64,000 nt of DNA from Coccinella septempunctata (GCF_907165205.1 NC_058196.1:22920501-22984500); one strand, 5' to 3'; counted from the stretch's first letter, positions 34,791 through 45,550 are shown. The notes: a model not told the origin generated them from the letters alone. Numbers and translations: made by a program.

Positions 34791-35159
34791 GGTGGACAAT
34801 TCGAAGAATTGTAGTTCCATTAATGCGTGCTAGTAATAAATCAGCGAAGGAATTCCCAAAGAGGCTGAAAAATATATACACAAAATGTAGAAGAGTTAGG
34901 AATTATTGTCTCTCATCAGTTCAGTGCAGTGTAACACATCTCAACCGTAGGATGGCGTCTTTAAGCGAGAAAGGGGACCCGCCATTGGGAAAAATAGATT
35001 TGTTTAACTCCTCCTGAGGAGTCCATATGTTTGAGTGAATGGCTTCCTTTTCATGATATCTTTGTTTTATTTCTATCATTATCGATGTGCTCCAGGACAA
35101 ATAACGACCGTTTTCGCGACGGTTTTCAGGAAATCCCTAAAAAATATAATGATCTTCCG
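34791..35159. other. gene-free stretch
   Basis: Unique DNA with a short Lys/Arg-rich frame (34823-35017) that I do not recognise. Confidence 0.35.
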
Positions 35160-35760
35160 CGACACTGACAACTGACAATCAATCACACAAAACGGGACCG
35201 AAAAAGCTCGGGTAATCTGTCACAATTTCCAGAGGAAGTAATTCCTTCGACATCTTTACGTCCACCTTCTCGCCGAACTGTTAGAATTATGCGTATTGCA
35301 CCAATTATTCCGCCGTTTTTAATTGTGCGTCTACGCGTAACGACCAATTAGTACTCGGTTTCCGGCACGCGGTTCCACCTGCTCCATTTGCATCGTCACG
35401 TCGACGTTTCGTGAAATTTACGACACCGCAGGAGCGATCACGTCGCCGCGGCCGTTAAGAGGTGTGCGGTCGAATAAAGTAACGACGGAACAACGTAAAA
35501 CGCTTCCCTGTCGATGAGCGCTCGGCTTAGCCGTGATTTAAAGATTTCGTATTGCCCGCGACGTTTCCCGGAAACCGGGGATGAAGCCGTTTGGTTTTTT
35601 CTCGTTGCTCGGCGGACAGCCCGTCGTTCGCGCGCTGATGAGGTGAGAATTGGCCGTAAATACTCTTCGGCCATGACGTTTCCTGTATTGTGGGGCGATG
35701 GTTACTCGGATTCTCACGATTGTGCATATTGAAGACCGCATTATGGATATTGGATGGCTG
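35160..35760. promoter_or_regulatory. CpG-dense island
   Basis: Dense CpG throughout 35220-35700 (tcacgtcgccgcggccg, cccgcgacgtttcccgg). AT cores such as tttttaattgtgcg and cgaccaattag sit within it. Four overlapping frames on both strands (35438-35741) are compositional by-products. Confidence 0.32.
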
Positions 35761-36034
35761 GGGGAGTAGATCGGGATTGGCCGGTAATCATCATAACTGG
35801 GTACATGCCCAGAAAACCTGAGAGTTGCGCCATAAAATTTAACGAATGATACGTTAGTGCAAAGACGATCTGGGGCGCTATTTTTGACATCAATTGCAAC
35901 TCTGCATATCCTTAGGTATGCAAATGATGTTTATGCAAATACTTTGTAAAACTGTTTCTCCTAAGAACCTGCCAACATCAACATCCAAATACAGTTAAAA
36001 ACAACCCAATTTAACGTAATTCCATGGCTGGTAG
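35761..36034. other. gene-free stretch
   Basis: Unique AT-rich DNA, nothing recognised. Confidence 0.4.
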
Positions 36035-36290
36035 ATTACTTTCGGTTACACTGCACTCTGAAGGTCTCTTGTGCCCCAAATCAGAGCTGTTGTCAATTCT
36101 GCGCCATCTATAGGTCGTCCTCCAGTTCTAATGAACTGAAGTATCTGGAATGGTACCAGTAAGTGTCAAGTGCAAAGTATATCTTGCGTTGGCTTGCAAT
36201 AGCGAGGAATGCCTCCACAAGGTGGAATGGAATATTTTTCTTCATCCCAAGGAAATCTGCACTCTTCAATTTAGTCGGTCTATTTCATTG
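36035..36290 (-). mobile_element. LINE 3' end, family F copy 3
   Basis: The minus strand reads YFSSLELEDDL, stop, MAQN, corresponding to LELEGDLKMAQL of copy 1, preceded by AFLAIASQRK which matches IAIQRKK of copy 2. The UTR shares gcacaagagaccttcagag-like sequence. 5'-truncated. Confidence 0.5.
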
Positions 36291-37496
36291 TGTGGTTTCT
36301 GAGGCGGGTTTGAACTGTCGGAATGCACGAAGAGTGTGTCAAATCTTTTGTCTGAGATCCAGTTATTTCTTAGATCTTGCAGCATTGATTATTATCACTT
36401 CAGCCTAGTGGCTTGCACACACTTCCCAGACGAACATTCAGTTCAGTCTCTGTTTATGATCTTTTTGGAACCCTTTTCTGTAGGTGCATTTGCCTGTACC
36501 ACTAAGAGCTTCCAGAGCAATTCCAGGCAGGCAGGCTATTTTTCTGGCAATTGGCGAATCCAAAAATCTAGACGCCCTCTGCCGACTGAATTACGAAACT
36601 ACTTTGTCAGTACTGCAAAGTCAAAACAAGTTTAGTTCCTTATGTTTTTTCTTATCTCACGTTGTCCAACAAAATATTATAATTATTATTTGGAGAAGTT
36701 ATATTGGGATTATTGTCTGGGTTTCTGAATAGAGATATCGACTCCGAAAAAATATTGGAAAAGGTATTTATACCAGTGATTTCAACTGGCAGGAATTAGG
36801 TTAAAAGATTTTTCTTTGTGAGAGTTTTCTGCTAAATTCAATTGACGATTTAGAAATACAATTTCATAATTTTCATCCAAATGAATGCTTTTTCCCATCT
36901 GTAGAACTTGTTCCATGAGCTGAATCATATTTATGTATTTATGATTTCAGTATGAGGAATACGTATATCATAACATGGAATTTAAATACTTTAAATAGAA
37001 ACTTCACAAACTCAGTATATGCTGCCTCAACATTATTAGCTAGGTTTAATTCAAGAATCTGTGGAACAATAGGATTTTGTGTCTAGGTACAGTGGATCAC
37101 CAATATCATCGCTCGATTTTATTCCACAATTCATCCTTTTCAAGTGAAATATTTCCAAAGAATGTTGATCTTTCTTTACGAAACTAAATCAATCAATTCA
37201 CTTCCAATAAATATCTTGATTTTCTAGAAAAACTCTATTAGGCCATACAAATTTCGAAAAGAGTACTGACAAACGTCAAAGTTTGTTTTCATTTCGCAGC
37301 GCCCTCAACGGTAATTGGATTCGCGAATTGCTGACACAATATTGAAGCACAACGTTCTACACGCATTAGGTACTTATATCATATTATTGATGAAAATAAT
37401 CTGCAAACTTGGCCTTAGTAGTTTTTGAGTCTTTTTTAATGGAAGAATAATCATACTATGTTATATATGTATTCTGAATTAAAATAAAAAAAAAAT
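36291..37496. other. gene-free stretch
   Basis: AT-rich unique DNA with several short overlapping frames near 36336-36732, none recognisable. Confidence 0.45.
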
Positions 37497-37721
37497 TGAA
37501 TACTTTGACTGAATACAACCCTATAGTGTCACAGATTTAGCTAGTTTGTCTGAAGGATATTTTGTTTTTCAAGAGGTAGCACAGCTCATTAGGAAAAATG
37601 AAAATGGCTATATATTTCTATTAGAACTGAATCGGAAAAAATGGTATAAAAAAAAAACTGTTCTTTTGACCTCAAGAAGCAACTGTTGAAATATTTATAC
37701 ACCAGTCAAAAACTCACCCTG
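37497..37721. mobile_element. family M fragment M7 (single end)
   Basis: Matches the end of M5 from ctgaatacaaccctatag through tagcacagctcattagg to gtcaaaaactcaccct. The other end is missing. Confidence 0.65.
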
Positions 37722-38576
37722 ATTATGCTATTGCATCCTACATAAAAAAGTGCCTAAGATTGTTACAATTGTTTTTCGATATCACTGATATTTCACGAAA
37801 TTTAGGCACCAATTCTAAGAGACCAAAAATTAGTTTTCACTTATAACTTGTAAACAAAAAGAGATAGAGAGATGGAGTTTTGGCCAACATCCATCGTTTG
37901 AAAATCGAGATCGGACATAATTTTCCCCTAGCTCTTACGGTGACACAGCTGCCATTCAATCCTATCGAATTTTGTCTACTCTGTCACTCATTGAAAAAAA
38001 AAGCGTTTCCGCTTAATTTCAAGAAAGTTGCAACGACATCTCTTGCATATTCAGAAGGCTCCTACAGACCGGGGTCTCACTCCACAATCCGAAAGCCATA
38101 AACGTAATATCCTCTATTCCACGGGCACTAACAATCAAGTGTAAGGTTTATTATACTGGTTAACGTCATGTACTTGAAATCAATTAGCGAAAGGTAGCAA
38201 ACAGGGATCTCGAAGACCGTGAGCATTGTGTCAATGATTTACCACCTTTTTCCTCAACACTGTCGTAGTATACGTTCTACAAGTGGGTATACCGACACAT
38301 GATGTGCATCGAATAAACGAGTATTGAAACAATATCGCTTTACAACATCGTTAATGTTGAGTGCTCGCATTGATAGCGTTTTTGTTGTATATCAAAATGG
38401 ATCGCTCCTGATTCGTTTTATGAACGAGTTACTCTAATGGAGTTGTTTAATGTTCATTAAACGATCAATAATGAGAGATTAAAGAGGGAAAAGTTCAGGT
38501 GTGGTGGCATCCGCTCGTTGCCTCTCAGTTCCCAGAAAGAATGAATTTCTCAATATTTACGAAAATACAGGGTGAC
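37722..38576. other. gene-free stretch
   Basis: Unique DNA; the frame 37880-38101 is short and unrecognised. Confidence 0.4.
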
Positions 38577-39157
38577 TTTTCGACCCATACAAATATTGTA
38601 ATAGTATATTCTTGATGTCAAAACAAAAACTTTTTTCTATACCATCTTTTCCGATTCGGCTCGATTTAAAAGATAAAGCCATTTTAAGTTTTCATAATGA
38701 GCTCAAAATCAATCTAAGGATACCTATCTACATCTGTGACTCTACACATCTGCGGATCTTTCAAAGAATGTTGTTATCAGTCAAAGTACCCAATTTTAAA
38801 AATTTCATAGCTAGGTACTCTTTAATTTTTGAACATTACTCGAAAACGGCGCATTATACGAGAAAATATGAGGAATACTTTTATTTCAAAAAACGTTAGA
38901 ATATTCATAAGTTAGCGTCCAACTTGGTTTCAAGAGTTGGGTTCTTTGAATTTTCGGTATTTTTGTGATACATAGTGGTCATAAAGAGAAAACTGGAACA
39001 CAGGGGAGATACCTCGTGTTTATGGATTATCAACAGCCTGTAGATACAGGCTTAAACCGAGCCGATTCGGAAAAAATGGTGAAGGTAAAAGGTGTTTCTT
39101 TTGACCTCAAGATCTACTGTTGAAATATTTGTACGAGTCAAAGACTCATCCTGCATA
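38577..39157. mobile_element. family M copy M6
   Basis: Ends acagggtgacttttcgaccc and tacgagtcaaagactcatcc. The body matches M1 without nested inserts (cgcattatacgagaaaatat, aaaactggaacacaggggag), with a deletion before aacagcctgta. Confidence 0.78.
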
Positions 39158-39639
39158 CTAGTATACTACGATGTTGTAATATTGTGAACAAATAGAAGAT
39201 AATGCTCTCGTCTACACGAAATAAAGATTCATGGCATGAAGCATACCAGAATTGTATTGAACATGTCTGGCCTGCTATTTCATAGCAATTCCACCTCTAC
39301 CACCGCTGCCATAAAAATTTACCATCCGTATTTAGAATGAAGAAGTTATTTTTTTTTCCACCCTTACTACAGGAGATAAAAATTTGAGTATAGCGTCGTA
39401 TTTCCAGTGAAAAAGAGCCTGTAAAAAGTTTGAGATATTTTCGAAAATAAAGAAGTTATGGCACATTTTCGCAATCTACAAAATATCAAAATTTGGTTAT
39501 ATCTTCGAAACAAATGAACTACCTATTAAGTCCAACCAGAAACAGCCAAAACAAAGCAATTCGGGATACCCTGTACATATTTCACGCATTTTGGACACAA
39601 TGGACCTCTGCGGAAAATTCGCAACGTTTTTCGTTTCTC
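39158..39639. other. gene-free stretch with an element end
   Basis: The right part, about 39340-39578, has the texture of the C/D elements and ends ccctgtacat at 39569-39578, matching their TGTACAGG-type terminus in reverse. No opposite end found. Confidence 0.35.
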
Positions 39640-39985
39640 TATGCTTCGCACGAATCCGATATCTATCAATCCGGCCCGAATTAACCGTCGTTTTTCCCTA
39701 CAACGGACCGTCATAATCAACCCTTCATGACCACGCTCGCTGCAAGTTTCGGGGCCATCGAAATTTAATTACAGCACACCGCATTCGGCTATTAAATCAT
39801 CTCCCGGTCCTGTCGGCCGAATTGAGTCCGATCTGTAACGTTGACCGTGTGCCGACGTTGACAGGATCGCTACTGGCGAGCGTTATTCGGCTAGCATATT
39901 AATTATGCGACGTCGAACTTTGCAGTTAATCACCTTCGATCGTGGGAGTATGCTGGGAAGATTGTGAAAATCGATCATGAGAGAA
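39640..39985. promoter_or_regulatory. CpG-rich island with near-palindromic homeodomain/POU-like site
   Basis: GCATATTAATTATGC (39894-39908) joins a TTAATTA core with GCAT/ATGC flanks in near-palindromic form, within CpG-rich unique DNA (cctgtcggccgaattgag, gtgccgacgttgacagg). Regulatory role inferred. Confidence 0.35.
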
Positions 39986-39989
39986 TAGA

Positions 39990-40070
39990 CGAATCGCGAG
40001 GGCCGAAGGCACGAGCTTTTTGCGTGGCCGAGGCAAACCGCGAGGGCAGAAGGCCCGAGCCACAGCCGAG
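39990..40070. repeat. two units of the 38-bp minisatellite
   Basis: gaatcgcgagggccgaaggc and ggcaaaccgcgagggcagaa begin two adjacent units with the same core as the array at 44481-44954. The array stops about 26 bp before mariner copy 4. Confidence 0.85.
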
Positions 40071-40097
40071 GCGAGTCATTAAAGCGAGTTAAAGATA

Positions 40098-41359
40098 CGA
40101 GTATATATTGAAAAATGCTTAGCCTACTATAGAATTAAACAAAATTTCAATGTCAAAATATTTTATTACTCAACATATTCTCCTCTTACTTGGATACATT
40201 TATTACAGCGAACTTGCAGCGTCTCTAGACCTTTCAGAAAACATGTTTCTTCTTGCTCTGCAAACCAGACCTCCACAACTTTTATGTCCTCTTCGTTGGA
40301 AGAAAATTTACGACCTTTTAAACTTTTTCTCAGTTGAGGAAAGAGATGGATGGAGTCAAATCTGGTGAATGAGGGTGTTCTAGTTGTTCATACCCCAAAT
40401 CACGAATTTTTTACATGGCAACATCATATTTCTGTGCAGGGGAGTTGTCCTGCAAGAATATAACACCATTGGATAGCTTTTTGCGTCTTTTCTCCTCAAT
40501 TTTTTCCCGTAGAGTGGTCAGTAATGTCGGTTATTGTTCTGCCCTTATCTGAAAAATCAACCATGATTACTCCATGGCAATCCCAAAAAACTGAAGCAAC
40601 AACTTTTCCAGCAGATTTTTGGACAGGAAACTTCTTAGGTCTTGGAGAACCAGAGTGTCGCCATTCCATCGATTGTTGCTTTGTTTCTGGATCGTAGAAA
40701 TGTACCCAAGTCTCATCCATAGTAACAATTCGGTTCAAGAAGTCTACATCGTTTTCAAATCGAGCATACATCGAACGCGATGCTTCTACCCTTGCACGCT
40801 TTTGGTCAACAATCAAACATTTGGGGATCCATTTTGCAGCAATGTTTCTCATCCAAATTGACGTGAACTATATGATGAACGCTTTCCTAACAAATATTCA
40901 GTGCTTCAGATATCCGTTTTGGACCAATCCGATAGTCTGATAAAATCATGTCATGAACTGCATCGATATTTTCGGGGACTGACACAGAAACTGACCTTCC
41001 CGATCGGTCATCATCTTCATTAAAAAATTTACCTCTTCTGAAGCTTGCAGTCCAATTTTTGACGGTCGCATATGAAGGACATTGATCACCAAGGGTATTG
41101 AGCATATCTTCGTGAATCTGATTACCTCTTAAACCATCTAAATACAGGTACGTGATGATGGCTCTATACTACAATTTTTCGATTTTACAATTTCGGTGGA
41201 CATCTTTTTTTTATATTTATTGTGTAACTCTGGTTTACTTTTTTGACCTCAAACTTCACTCTGACACTTATTATGAGTTATTGTTCGTTGCTATGGTAAC
41301 GCAATATTTTTTTTAAGCATGGAACTGGTCTAGGCTAACCAGATATCAATACATCCTCG
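40098..41359 (-). mobile_element. mariner copy 4, both ends present
   Basis: Left end CGAGTATATATTG (40098, two bases lost compared with the family) and right end ...CAATACATCCTCG (41359) are flanked by TA at 40096-40097 and 41360-41361. About 1.26 kb. Confidence 0.92.
40180..41205 (-). pseudogene. mariner transposase, frameshifted (copy 4)
   Basis: On the minus strand, the start region reads from gatgtccaccgaaattg (41205 downward), then open pieces at 41105-40887 (LNTLGDQCPSYATVKNWTAS) and 40852-40496 (MRNIAAKWIPKC... TMDETWVHFYDPETKQQS ... SVFWDCHGVIMVDF). Small deletions (for example in NLDMRKIAAKW and after RTITDI) shift the frame. The second-Asp block is recognisable but broken; the third-Asp region near 40370 is out of frame. 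Confidence 0.85.
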
Positions 41360-41361
41360 TA

Positions 41362-41800
41362 GAACGAACGGTGCAATGAGGAATTGGATATTTCATAAAT
41401 TCTTGAAGAGATTCCTTTTTTGCCGTCTAACATTCACGCCCAAAAGATGACGATGAAACTGACATCATCCAAATCAATGTCCCCACGGAATTCCTCGCAT
41501 AGCATCTACCCGACACGATCGTTCCAAAATTGAAAGAGTCTCCGTTAGTTCCCCCGCATAACAATTAAATCCCGCTGAATTCGATAGGGAAACGCCGTCG
41601 GTCAAGGTGGCAGGAATTATTCATTCATCTATCACGTGGGAATGCCTCACGGGGCGAAACAGGTAGATTGTAACTGTACCGCGTTGACAAAATGATGCTC
41701 ACTTCCCCAATAAATCAGCACTTTTATGGTTGGAGGCGTCAAAATATCTACGTGCGTGACCGTTTGCGGTAATACTAATTAGAGTCGTACTGTTGAGAGA
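41362..41800. promoter_or_regulatory. CpG-rich island right of mariner copy 4
   Basis: Contains an E-box CACGTG (41633-41638), aacaattaaatcccgctg, and aatactaattagagtcg. Together with the island at 39640 it may have been one region split by the minisatellite and mariner. Confidence 0.3.
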
Positions 41801-42110
41801 ACAGTTTGTGGATCTTTTATTGGTAATGGTGAGTAGTGGTCGGTTGATTTTTCATTTTGGTTGTCGACCGATTGCAAACAGCTAGATAGAAGAGAAATCA
41901 GCACAAAGCAAGCCATTTCGTTTCATCCCGAGTCGAGGACCAAAAAGGATAAAATGCCATGAAAAAATTCGAGTTTCAGTTTCTGGCCATATTGAATTTC
42001 ATATATGAAGTGCCAAAAAGCGAAAGATGAGGAAACCACTGAAGTGGGTTCAGGAGTTTTTATATGCACTTGTTTGAATAGACCGCTGCTTAAACCCCAG
42101 AGAATATAAT

Positions 42111-42590
42111 GATTACCGGTCGATTCGGGTGACTTGGGACAGTCCTGTAACTTGGGACAATTACCCCCTTGCAGATTTCTTTGGACAAACTTATAAGATT
42201 GTGTAGTGTCTTTTCGGTTAGTTTAACAATTAATTCCTGTTGAGTTTGCCGTGACCGGAGAGTTTGAATTTACAGTAAAAATTAACGAATTCAGGAGAGA
42301 AAAAGCGCGTTTCTTTATGGAGCGGCGCTTATACTTTCTAGTATCCTGTACATGTGTTTCACTTTGTGCATGTGTAATTTTTTTCTGAATACGTCGGTAA
42401 TTGGGATATTACATATGTCATTAAACAAGGTCAAACGGCAAAACGTATCTCATTCATTTATTTTGTTGTTTCATAGGGTGACTTGGAACAATGCCGAATA
42501 GATACAAGCGGCGCATTGGCCAGCAGGAAATATGCCGATTCTTCGCAGGATATTATTATTTACGTTATTTTCACAAAAAAATCAACAAAG
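42111..42590 (+). mobile_element. possible pogo-like DNA transposon, 5' part only
   Basis: A repeated gtgacttgggaca / gtaacttgggaca motif (42130-42160, and gtgacttggaaca just before the start) is followed by an ATG at 42491 reading MPNRYKRRIGQQEICRFFAG and a stop after 33 codons. Pogo/Tigger transposases commonly begin MP-x-x-YKRK. No DNA-binding or DDE domain follows. A weak call. Confidence 0.3.
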
Positions 42591-42699
42591 AATGAAAGAA
42601 ATCAAAGTTTCCTTGTTTTGTTTAGTTTTTTCACATTCGAGTTGCAATATATTTACTTTCGCATTTAATTTCCTTACCCTTACCCAATTTCAACTATAT

Positions 42700-43569
42700 A
42701 ATCAGAATCAGAAAGGACACTGGCATTGGCGTATATTGTCCTAAACTGAGAATCTCTAAAGCCCTGGGAAGTGAACCCTCTATTTCACAGACCGAGATAC
42801 TGGCTGTTTACATATGTACTCAGGAGTGTCTTGAAATGAACCTCAAAGGGCGCATATCAATATCACCACGGAGAGCCAGGCCACCCTGAGGTCCCTGGAA
42901 TCACTCTGCCAGGGATCTCTACTTACATGGGAGTGCCATAATACCAAAAAGCAACTGGCCAGAGACAACATAGTGACTTTACTATGAGTACCAGGGTATT
43001 GTGGTGTTGAAGGAAATGAAAAAGCCTATGACCACCTTCTGGACCTGAGCCTTTCTGTGGGCTTGGAAAATACAGCAGTCCAACAATGGGAGTTGAACAA
43101 CAGGATAACCCTCTGGAGAAACACTCCTGGACTTACTCAGTCAAAGGAATTCGTGATGATTTCACCGACCTACACCAGAAAACTGCTAAAGCTGTCACGA
43201 GCTGAGCTATAGGTGATGGTGCGACTGCTGACAAGTCACTGTACAAATATCCGTTGCACCGTATGGGAGAGTCAGCAGATGAGATTTGTGGGCTCTGTGG
43301 ATCAGAAGCAGAAACAGCTGAACACATGGTATGCAAGTGTTCAGAGCTAGCAGGCCTAAGAACCATTCATATGGGGAAACCAGTCCTGGATACTAACGAG
43401 GTAACGGACAAGGCCCCTAAGGATGTTGTTGTTTTTATCAACACCATTGACGACCACCTTGGTTCCTATGAATGAGTAGGGTAGAGAACAAATGATCTAC
43501 ATGGTCGCAGTTCCCGAAGGACTCATCGTGCCACAACGCTGGTTCAAATAATAGCAATAATAATAATAG
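42700..43569 (+). mobile_element. LINE 3' end with RNase H, family J copy 1, (TAA)n tail
   Basis: From 42700 a frame reads GIGVYCPKLRISKALGSEPS and QTEILAVYICTQECLEMNLK, the start of an RNase H domain with its Glu. Next come SLCQGSLLTWECHN-like and VPGYCGVEGNEKAYDHL, the late RNase H block W-V-P-G-H-x-G-x-x-G-N-E-x-A-D. The end (43254-43475) reads GLCGSEAETAEHMVCKCSEL. Frameshifts and stops separate these pieces. A 3' UTR ends in aataataataatag at about 43555-43569. I/Jockey-type. Confidence 0.7.
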
Positions 43570-43834
43570 TCCTCCTGACACTCATTTCTTGTAGATGTAT
43601 AATTTTTTGTGGTCCTTATGAGCGATAATGGACTATTGCTATACATCTGGTGTAGTGTAGGTAGTGGATTAATCACCACAAGTTCAACATGCCTTTAGAA
43701 GCGTCCCAACTTTAACATACAGGATATAGGCCGAGTTCAGCTAAGCTGAGGTTAATCAAAACATAACCAAAGGTTTTTAATGAAAGTTTCGCCTTCCAGT
43801 GAAGCCCTCAACATTGCTCCACTGCAATCCGAAT
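43570..43834. other. gene-free stretch
   Basis: Unique DNA after the LINE tail; nothing recognised. Confidence 0.4.
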
Positions 43835-44400
43835 GGCTTCCGATGGCCGGCCAACGTCAGTTTCTCGTCGTGGGCCACTCACGCCACATCAATTGCGTTG
43901 TTCAATTGAAACAACCCCCGGAGTCGCGACATCTGGCTCGATAATCGCCCCGGTCCGAACGACGGTCATTAATATCGTAACCGATATCCGGATGACCGGC
44001 AGAATTCCGTCTGCGACCTCTCCTCTCCCCACGGATCTCGTTAAAATATTGATTAAACCACTCGACGTTTTATCCCTTATTAATTCATGAAGTCTGGTTT
44101 TGGATTATGTGCCCCGCGCGGACTGGCTAAAAACCAATTCCCGATCCTCTCAGCTCGGTTTACGGCCCATCCGGCGGAATCTGCCCGTAGGACGACATAA
44201 AATCGAATGGCCGAGATGTGCCCCGGCGAAAATTAATTTTCGAAATGGAAGCTGAGGGATATTGAGATGGCCGAAGGTGGCGCGGATCGGTCCGGAGTTC
44301 ACTTCGGGCCTGTTATTGAATGAAGTGGGATTTTTGGGGATGACGGATGTTGAAATACTGAGGAAACCGGAGGAAGTTTGCCGAAGGAACTTGAAGGAGG
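43835..44400. promoter_or_regulatory. CpG-rich island with a perfect AT-core palindrome
   Basis: CGAAAATTAATTTTCG at 44227-44242 is a perfect 16-bp palindrome with a TTAATT homeodomain-type core. Further AT cores (ggtcattaatatcg, attgattaaacc) lie in CpG-rich DNA. The plus-strand frame at 43833-44090 is not convincing. Confidence 0.35.
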
Positions 44401-44480
44401 TACAGCGAAATGGACATTGATCCAGTTGTTTTCTCGATATGATAAAACAAACGAGTTCAATTCGTATTAATGTGCTAGGG

Positions 44481-44954
44481 GAACCATGAAGACCGAAGGC
44501 CCAAGCTCCGTCATAGGCAAACCGCAAGGGCCGAAGGCCCGAGCTATGTCCTAGGCAAACCGCGAGGGCCGAAGGCTCCAACCACGTCCGAGGCAAATCG
44601 CGATGGCCAAAGGCCTGAGCTATGTCCTTGACAAACCGCGAGGGCTGAAGGCCTGAGCTATGTCCTAGGCAAACCGCGAGGGTCGAAGGCTCAAGCCACG
44701 TCTGAGGCGAATCGTGATGGCCGAAGGCCTGAGCTATATCCTTGGTAAACCGCGAGGGCTGAAAGCCCGAGCTATGTCCTCGGCAAAGCACGAGGGCCAA
44801 TGGAATGAGCTATATCCTTGACAAACTGCGAGGGTTGAAGACCTGAGCTGTGTCCTAGGCAAACCGCGAGGGCCAAAAGCCCGAGCTATGTGTTAGGAAA
44901 ATCGCGTGTGCCAAAGGCCCGAGCAAACCGCGAGGGTCAAAGGCTCAAGTCACG
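44481..44954. repeat. 38-bp minisatellite with 114-bp higher-order period
   Basis: About twelve units. Unit starts from 44517 recur every 38 bp (44517, 44555, 44593, 44631, 44669, 44707, 44745, 44783, 44821, 44859), then a shortened 28-bp unit at 44897 and a last unit at 44925. The core cgcgagggccgaaggcccga contains a GGGCC-GAA-GGCCC hairpin. Units 1/4, 2/5 and 3/6 resemble each other more than neighbours do, giving a 3-unit (114 bp) higher-order repeat. Because 114 is a multiple of three, a 216-codon minus-strand frame (44150-44800) with a 38-residue repeat stays open; I regard it as a by-product. Confidence 0.93.
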
Positions 44955-45550
44955 ATTGGGAAAGAGTTCTCTTCACAGATGAGTCTAGATTCTGCCCCTA
45001 CCATTGCAATAGACGTTTCCTTGTATGCAGACGTCCACATGAAAGATATGCTCAGTGCAATTTCCTGAATACTACTGGTTTCGGAGGAGGATCGATTATG
45101 GTATGGGGTGGAATATCTTTGACTGCTCGCACAGACCTAGTGGTCGTTGATAATGGAGCTATGAATGCTGATAAGTATATAAGGAACATTCTTGAAGAGC
45201 ATGTAGTGCCATATGCCCCATACATTGGTGAAAATTTCATTTTTATGGACGATAATGCCAGACCCCATCGTGCGCGCATCGTTCAGGAGTACCTTGAAGA
45301 GGTTGAAGTCTCTCGAATGGAATGGCCAGCAAGAAGTCTAGATCTCAATCCGATTGAGCAGGTTTGGGACAACCTCAATAGAAGGCTGAGAAGTTCAGAA
45401 AATCATCCAGCTACTCTTAATGACTTAGGAATCCAACTCGGAGAAATCTGGGAAGGATTAGATCAGAACATTTTAAGATCACTCATTTTGAGTATGAACC
45501 GTCGTTGCCGAGCTGTAATTAACGCGAGGGGTGGAAATACCAAGTATTAA
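44906..45550 (+). pseudogene. Tc1-like transposase catalytic domain, open frame
   Basis: A 214-codon frame. About 17 residues at its start are translated minisatellite. From residue 18 it is the DDE catalytic domain of a Tc1-type transposase, which would excise and insert the element. The triad is intact: Asp in LFTDESRF, Asp in FIFMDDNARPHRARIVQEYL, Glu in DLNPIEQVWDNL, with exactly 34 residues between the second Asp and Glu (D34E). The GGSIMVWGGIS block is also intact, and the C-terminus ARGGNTKY is a normal family end. The helix-turn-helix DNA-binding domain is missing, so it cannot transpose as it stands. It is the least decayed transposase part in the window. Confidence 0.85.

Noticed and set aside
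35438..35741. Four frames of 66-78 codons on both strands
   Set aside because: Mutually overlapping frames in a CpG-dense island, none with a recognisable protein.
40619..40861. Plus-strand 80-codon frame
   Set aside because: Antisense shadow of the mariner transposase in copy 4; the same shadow occurs at 14288-14557.
44481..44954. CRISPR-like array
   Set aside because: Units are directly adjacent with no unique spacers, divergence runs along the whole 38 bp, and the context is an insect genome. It is a minisatellite.
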